Source: CAWJHE01 sp964614855 (GTDB taxonomy: Bacteria > Chloroflexota > Anaerolineae > Anaerolineales > UBA4823). From it: a stretch of DNA of 8,090 bases. The translations under genes and the position numbers were made by a program. Shown piece after piece: positions 6,291 to 8,090 of the stretch. Position 1 is the stretch's first letter. Each line of letters opens with the position of its first letter. The stretch is taken from contig CAZTMX010000129.1 in the NCBI GenBank assembly GCA_964614855.1, forward strand, positions 1-8,090, read 5' to 3'. Under the pieces are notes generated by a model, which saw only the letters and a list, made by a program, of their open reading frames with translations, ran no database searches and was not told the origin of the DNA.

Positions 6291-7085
6291 TCATCCCCAG
6301 CTGCTTAATTCAGAGCGCTGGGCGATCTCATCAGCAATTTCCCGACCCAAAGCCAGCAATTCATCCAGCTTGAGGCGGCCTTCTAACAGAAACTGGCGCG
6401 GGTATGTCAGGCTGACGGCCAGGTTCACCGGTTTGAGGTTCGGGCCGTAAAGCGGCACCGCCACCGCACCGATCTCATCGAATTGCTCACCGTCGTTGAC
6501 GGCATAGCCTTGCTGCCGGATCTGCTCCAATTGCGCCAACAGTGCGTCGGCATGGGATATGGTACGCGGGGTAAAGGTCTCGAGCGTACTGTTATTAATA
6601 AATTCCTGCACGTAAGCTTTGTCTTTATAAGCCAGCAGAAGCTTTCCCAGGGCATTGGAATGCAGCGGCAACGAAAAACCAGGGGTTACAGCCACCTTGA
6701 TCGGCCCTTTGCCATCCATCACCGCCAGGTAAATTACCTCATAGCGGCTGAGCGTGGCCAGGAAAAAATTGTGCTCAAAACGAGCGGTGTAGCTTTCGAA
6801 TACACGGCGCGCAACCAGCGGCAGCGGGTTGTGATAGGTGTAAATATTTGCCAGCTTGAGAACTTCTGGTCCAAGGGCATAATTGAGCGTTTGCTTGTTC
6901 TGCTCCAGGTACCCCGCGTTGTACAGCGTGCGCACCACACGGTAGACGGTGGTCGGGTTGATCCCCAGCTCGCGCCCCAGCTCGTGGATGCCTCGCTCCG
7001 GGTGCTCAGTGGAAAAGGCATCCAGGATTTCCAGTGCTTTGGCCAGGCTTTTGTTCGGGGGTTCTGTTTCGCGTGGTGGGTTCAT
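6291..7085 (-). CDS. IclR-family transcriptional regulator
   Basis: The 264-residue protein has the two-domain build of the IclR family. Residues 13-65 form the winged helix-turn-helix: SLAKALEILDAF, then RGIHELGRELGINPTTVYRV as the HTH and NAGYLEQ leading to the wing. Residues 85-255 are the effector-binding domain, with FFLATLSRYEVIYLA, PLHSNALGKLLLA (140-152) and GYAVNDGEQFDEIGAVAVPL (193-212), all family hallmarks. It lies directly upstream of livK on the same strand (133-nt gap), so it probably regulates the importer in response to the transported compound or a product of it. A palindrome between its promoter and its start codon suggests self-repression. The ATG at 7085 is used because the family N-terminus follows; its ribosome site (GAG at short spacing) is weak. 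The effector is unknown. Confidence 0.93.
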   Translation of the reverse strand: MNPPRETEPPNKSLAKALEILDAFSTEHPERGIHELGRELGINPTTVYRVVRTLYNAGYLEQNKQTLNYALGPEVLKLANIYTYHNPLPLVARRVFESYTARFEHNFFLATLSRYEVIYLAVMDGKGPIKVAVTPGFSLPLHSNALGKLLLAYKDKAYVQEFINNSTLETFTPRTISHADALLAQLEQIRQQGYAVNDGEQFDEIGAVAVPLYGPNLKPVNLAVSLTYPRQFLLEGRLKLDELLALGREIADEIAQRSELSSWG

Positions 7086-7103
7086 AGGCTCGTTTCTTTA
7101 TTC

Positions 7104-7116
7104 GAAACAATGTTTC
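7104..7116. promoter_or_regulatory. Probable autoregulatory IclR operator
   Basis: GAAACA-A-TGTTTC is a perfect 13-bp palindrome lying 12 nt downstream of the -10 box and 19 nt ahead of the iclR ATG. A further GTTTC half-site occurs at 7092-7096. Bound protein here would block early transcription of iclR. The same GAAAC-N3-[AG]TTTC pattern recurs before livK. Confidence 0.65.
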
Positions 7117-7128
7117 ATAATATCTCCA

Positions 7129-7157
7129 ATGATACGCAAAAAAATTTCCCTTGTCAA
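7129..7157 (-). promoter_or_regulatory. Promoter of iclR (TTGACA, 17-nt spacer, TATCAT)
   Basis: On the minus strand a perfect -35 box TTGACA lies at 7157-7152, followed by exactly 17 nt and then TATCAT at 7134-7129, which matches the -10 consensus at five of six positions. The predicted transcription start is near 7122, giving a leader of about 37 nt before the ATG at 7085. This is the strongest promoter match in the window and would serve iclR and possibly the whole liv unit. Confidence 0.75.
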
Positions 7158-7223
7158 TACCCAATTCTCATATACGAATCAAATCTTCTTGCCAATTGTG
7201 CTCAGGAATTAGCGGTGGGAAGA

Positions 7224-7232
7224 TGATAAAAT
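7224..7232 (+). promoter_or_regulatory. Extended -10 promoter of the TorD-like gene
   Basis: TG-A-TAAAAT fits the extended -10 pattern TGnTATAAT with one change. Such promoters can work without a clear -35 box, and none is obvious here. The predicted start near 7239 leaves a leader of about 52 nt. The leader contains a small GC hairpin: GCGCA (7251-7255) pairs with TGCGC (7260-7264). Confidence 0.45.
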
Positions 7233-7290
7233 CCTATCCAACCAAACCGGGCGCACAAATGCGCTCCATTCTCTACATAGGATATTTTCA

Positions 7291-8001
7291 ATGACCCGAC
7301 CTGACGAAGATACGCTCACCAACGCAGAATACGCTCAAATCGCCCGGGGGCGTGCGGTGTTTACAAACTTTCTCAACCTGCATTTCCTGAGCCGTTTTGA
7401 TGAAGACTTCCACAACCAGGTGAACAGCCCGCCTGTTCTGGGTATCCTGGCGGAGCTGCAGCAGAACGATGGTCTGCACGCAGATATCCGCCAGGGTGCG
7501 TTGTTGATGCAGGCTTACCTGCAGCAAAAGCAAGACGCCGAGCTGCCGGACACCCTGGGTGAGCTGGGTGTGGAGCGGACGCGCCTGTATCGCGGTGTTT
7601 CGGCTCACAACGGCCCGCCGCCGCCGTACGAAACCCTGTGGTCCAGCAGCAACCGCCCCGCCACAGATCAGCTGCAGCAGATCGCGCATATCTATCACCA
7701 AAACGACTATACGCAATATCGGGAAATCTCAGAACAGGCGGATTACATCGGGATTGAGCTGGATTACCTTTCCAACCTGGCAGCCAGGGAAGCGCAGAGT
7801 TGGCAGGCAGAGGAAATAGAACAGGCTCGCCAATTGCAGCATCACCAGGCGGAATTCACCCGGCGCATGATCAGCTGGGTGCAGCCGTTTCTGGAAAAGG
7901 CGCTCGAATTCGCACAAACCGGTTTCTATCGCGGCCACTTGCTGATGCTGCGCGGATACCTGCTGGATCAGGAGCAGTTTTTTGCAGAAGAGAATGTGTA
8001 A
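7291..8001 (+). CDS. TorD/DmsD-like molybdoenzyme maturation chaperone
   Basis: The 236-residue protein is soluble, without signal peptide or membrane segments, and mostly helical, as expected for the TorD family (usually 180-240 residues). These chaperones bind the twin-arginine leader and apoenzyme of DMSO-reductase-type molybdopterin enzymes and hold them for cofactor insertion. Family-like pieces are RLYRG with PPPPYETLW (98-117), EQADYIGIELDYLSNLAARE (148-167), which parallels the family core E..DHI..EL.fm, and SWVQPFLEKALEFAQTGFYR (195-214). The core His is replaced by Tyr152. The ATG at 7291 has AGGA 8 nt upstream. It is divergent from iclR across a 205-nt gap, so it is probably unrelated to the transporter. 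No molybdoenzyme gene is visible in the window; a partner could lie downstream or elsewhere. Assignment is by motif resemblance only. Confidence 0.7.
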   Translation: MTRPDEDTLTNAEYAQIARGRAVFTNFLNLHFLSRFDEDFHNQVNSPPVLGILAELQQNDGLHADIRQGALLMQAYLQQKQDAELPDTLGELGVERTRLYRGVSAHNGPPPPYETLWSSSNRPATDQLQQIAHIYHQNDYTQYREISEQADYIGIELDYLSNLAAREAQSWQAEEIEQARQLQHHQAEFTRRMISWVQPFLEKALEFAQTGFYRGHLLMLRGYLLDQEQFFAEENV

Positions 8002-8059
8002 GAAAGTGCTTTTTTAATCTAACTCTGGTGTTTTATGAGAAAATGATTAAAATATAAAC

Positions 8060-8090
8060 ATGGGACATGGCGGTGGGGCGCGACCGCTGT
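8060..8090 (+). CDS. Possible start of a further gene (3' truncated)
   Basis: An ATG at 8060 opens a frame that stays open to the window edge (MGHGGGARPL). It follows an AT-rich stretch (TTAAAATATAAAC) that could be a promoter close to the start, and no ribosome site is seen. Ten residues are too few to name a family, and the codons may be chance. Confidence 0.25.
   Translation, partial: MGHGGGARPL

Noticed and set aside
6483..7226. A 247-codon frame on the plus strand, antisense to iclR.
   Set aside because: It mirrors the iclR codons, has no family resemblance, and runs through the iclR promoter and operator region. The IclR protein is unambiguous.
8002..8030. The T-run after the TorD-like gene (TGCTTTTTTAATC) as an intrinsic terminator.
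   Set aside because: There is no GC-rich stem before the T-run; only a weak A/T pairing is possible.
1..8090. CRISPR arrays, transposase or integrase genes, tRNA genes, phage genes.
   Set aside because: I saw no regularly spaced direct repeats, no terminal inverted repeats around an open frame and no tRNA-like cloverleaf. All gaps between genes are about 205 nt or shorter.

Overview
The window looks like an ordinary chromosomal segment of a Gram-negative-like bacterium, most probably a member of the Chloroflexota (Anaerolineae or a relative). That placement is an inference. It rests on the style of the solute-binding lipoprotein (a short lipobox followed by an Ala/Pro-rich linker), on a secreted RCC1-repeat protein ending in the hydrophobic tail IFIPLVSR, and on the general look of the proteins. 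No rRNA or other phylogenetic marker is present to confirm it. I see no phage, transposon, CRISPR or tRNA signal.

Layout. (1) 1-491, plus strand: the 3' end of a gene for a secreted RCC1-repeat protein, followed by a probable terminator hairpin. (2) 611-1315, plus strand: a DUF554 (YdfK/YqgA-type) membrane protein with a TATAAT box so close to the ATG that its mRNA is probably leaderless; a clear intrinsic terminator follows. (3) 1408-7085, minus strand: a complete six-gene unit read in the order iclR, livK, livH, livM, livG, livF. It encodes an IclR-family regulator, a lipoprotein solute-binding protein, two permeases and two ATPases of a branched-chain-amino-acid-type (HAAT) ABC importer. 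livH/livM and livM/livG are joined by ATGA overlaps, and livG/livF overlap by 11 nt if the TTG start is used. (4) 7291-8001, plus strand: a gene divergent from iclR whose protein resembles the TorD/DmsD chaperones that help mature molybdopterin enzymes. (5) 8002-8090: a short tail that may hold the start of another gene.

How the parts work together. The binding lipoprotein would capture an amino acid or related compound outside the membrane and pass it to LivH/LivM, powered by the LivG/LivF ATPase pair. The IclR regulator probably controls both itself and the transporter. The same 13-bp pattern, GAAAC-N3-[AG]TTTC, occurs just downstream of a strong promoter before iclR and again in the gap before livK. 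A 13-bp perfect hairpin between livK and livH probably protects the livK message or thins out transcription, so that the binding protein is made in excess over the membrane parts.

I found no undescribed multi-gene system here. The observations most worth checking are the paired operators, the leaderless DUF554 promoter, the intergenic hairpin, and the altered ABC signature motif in LivG.
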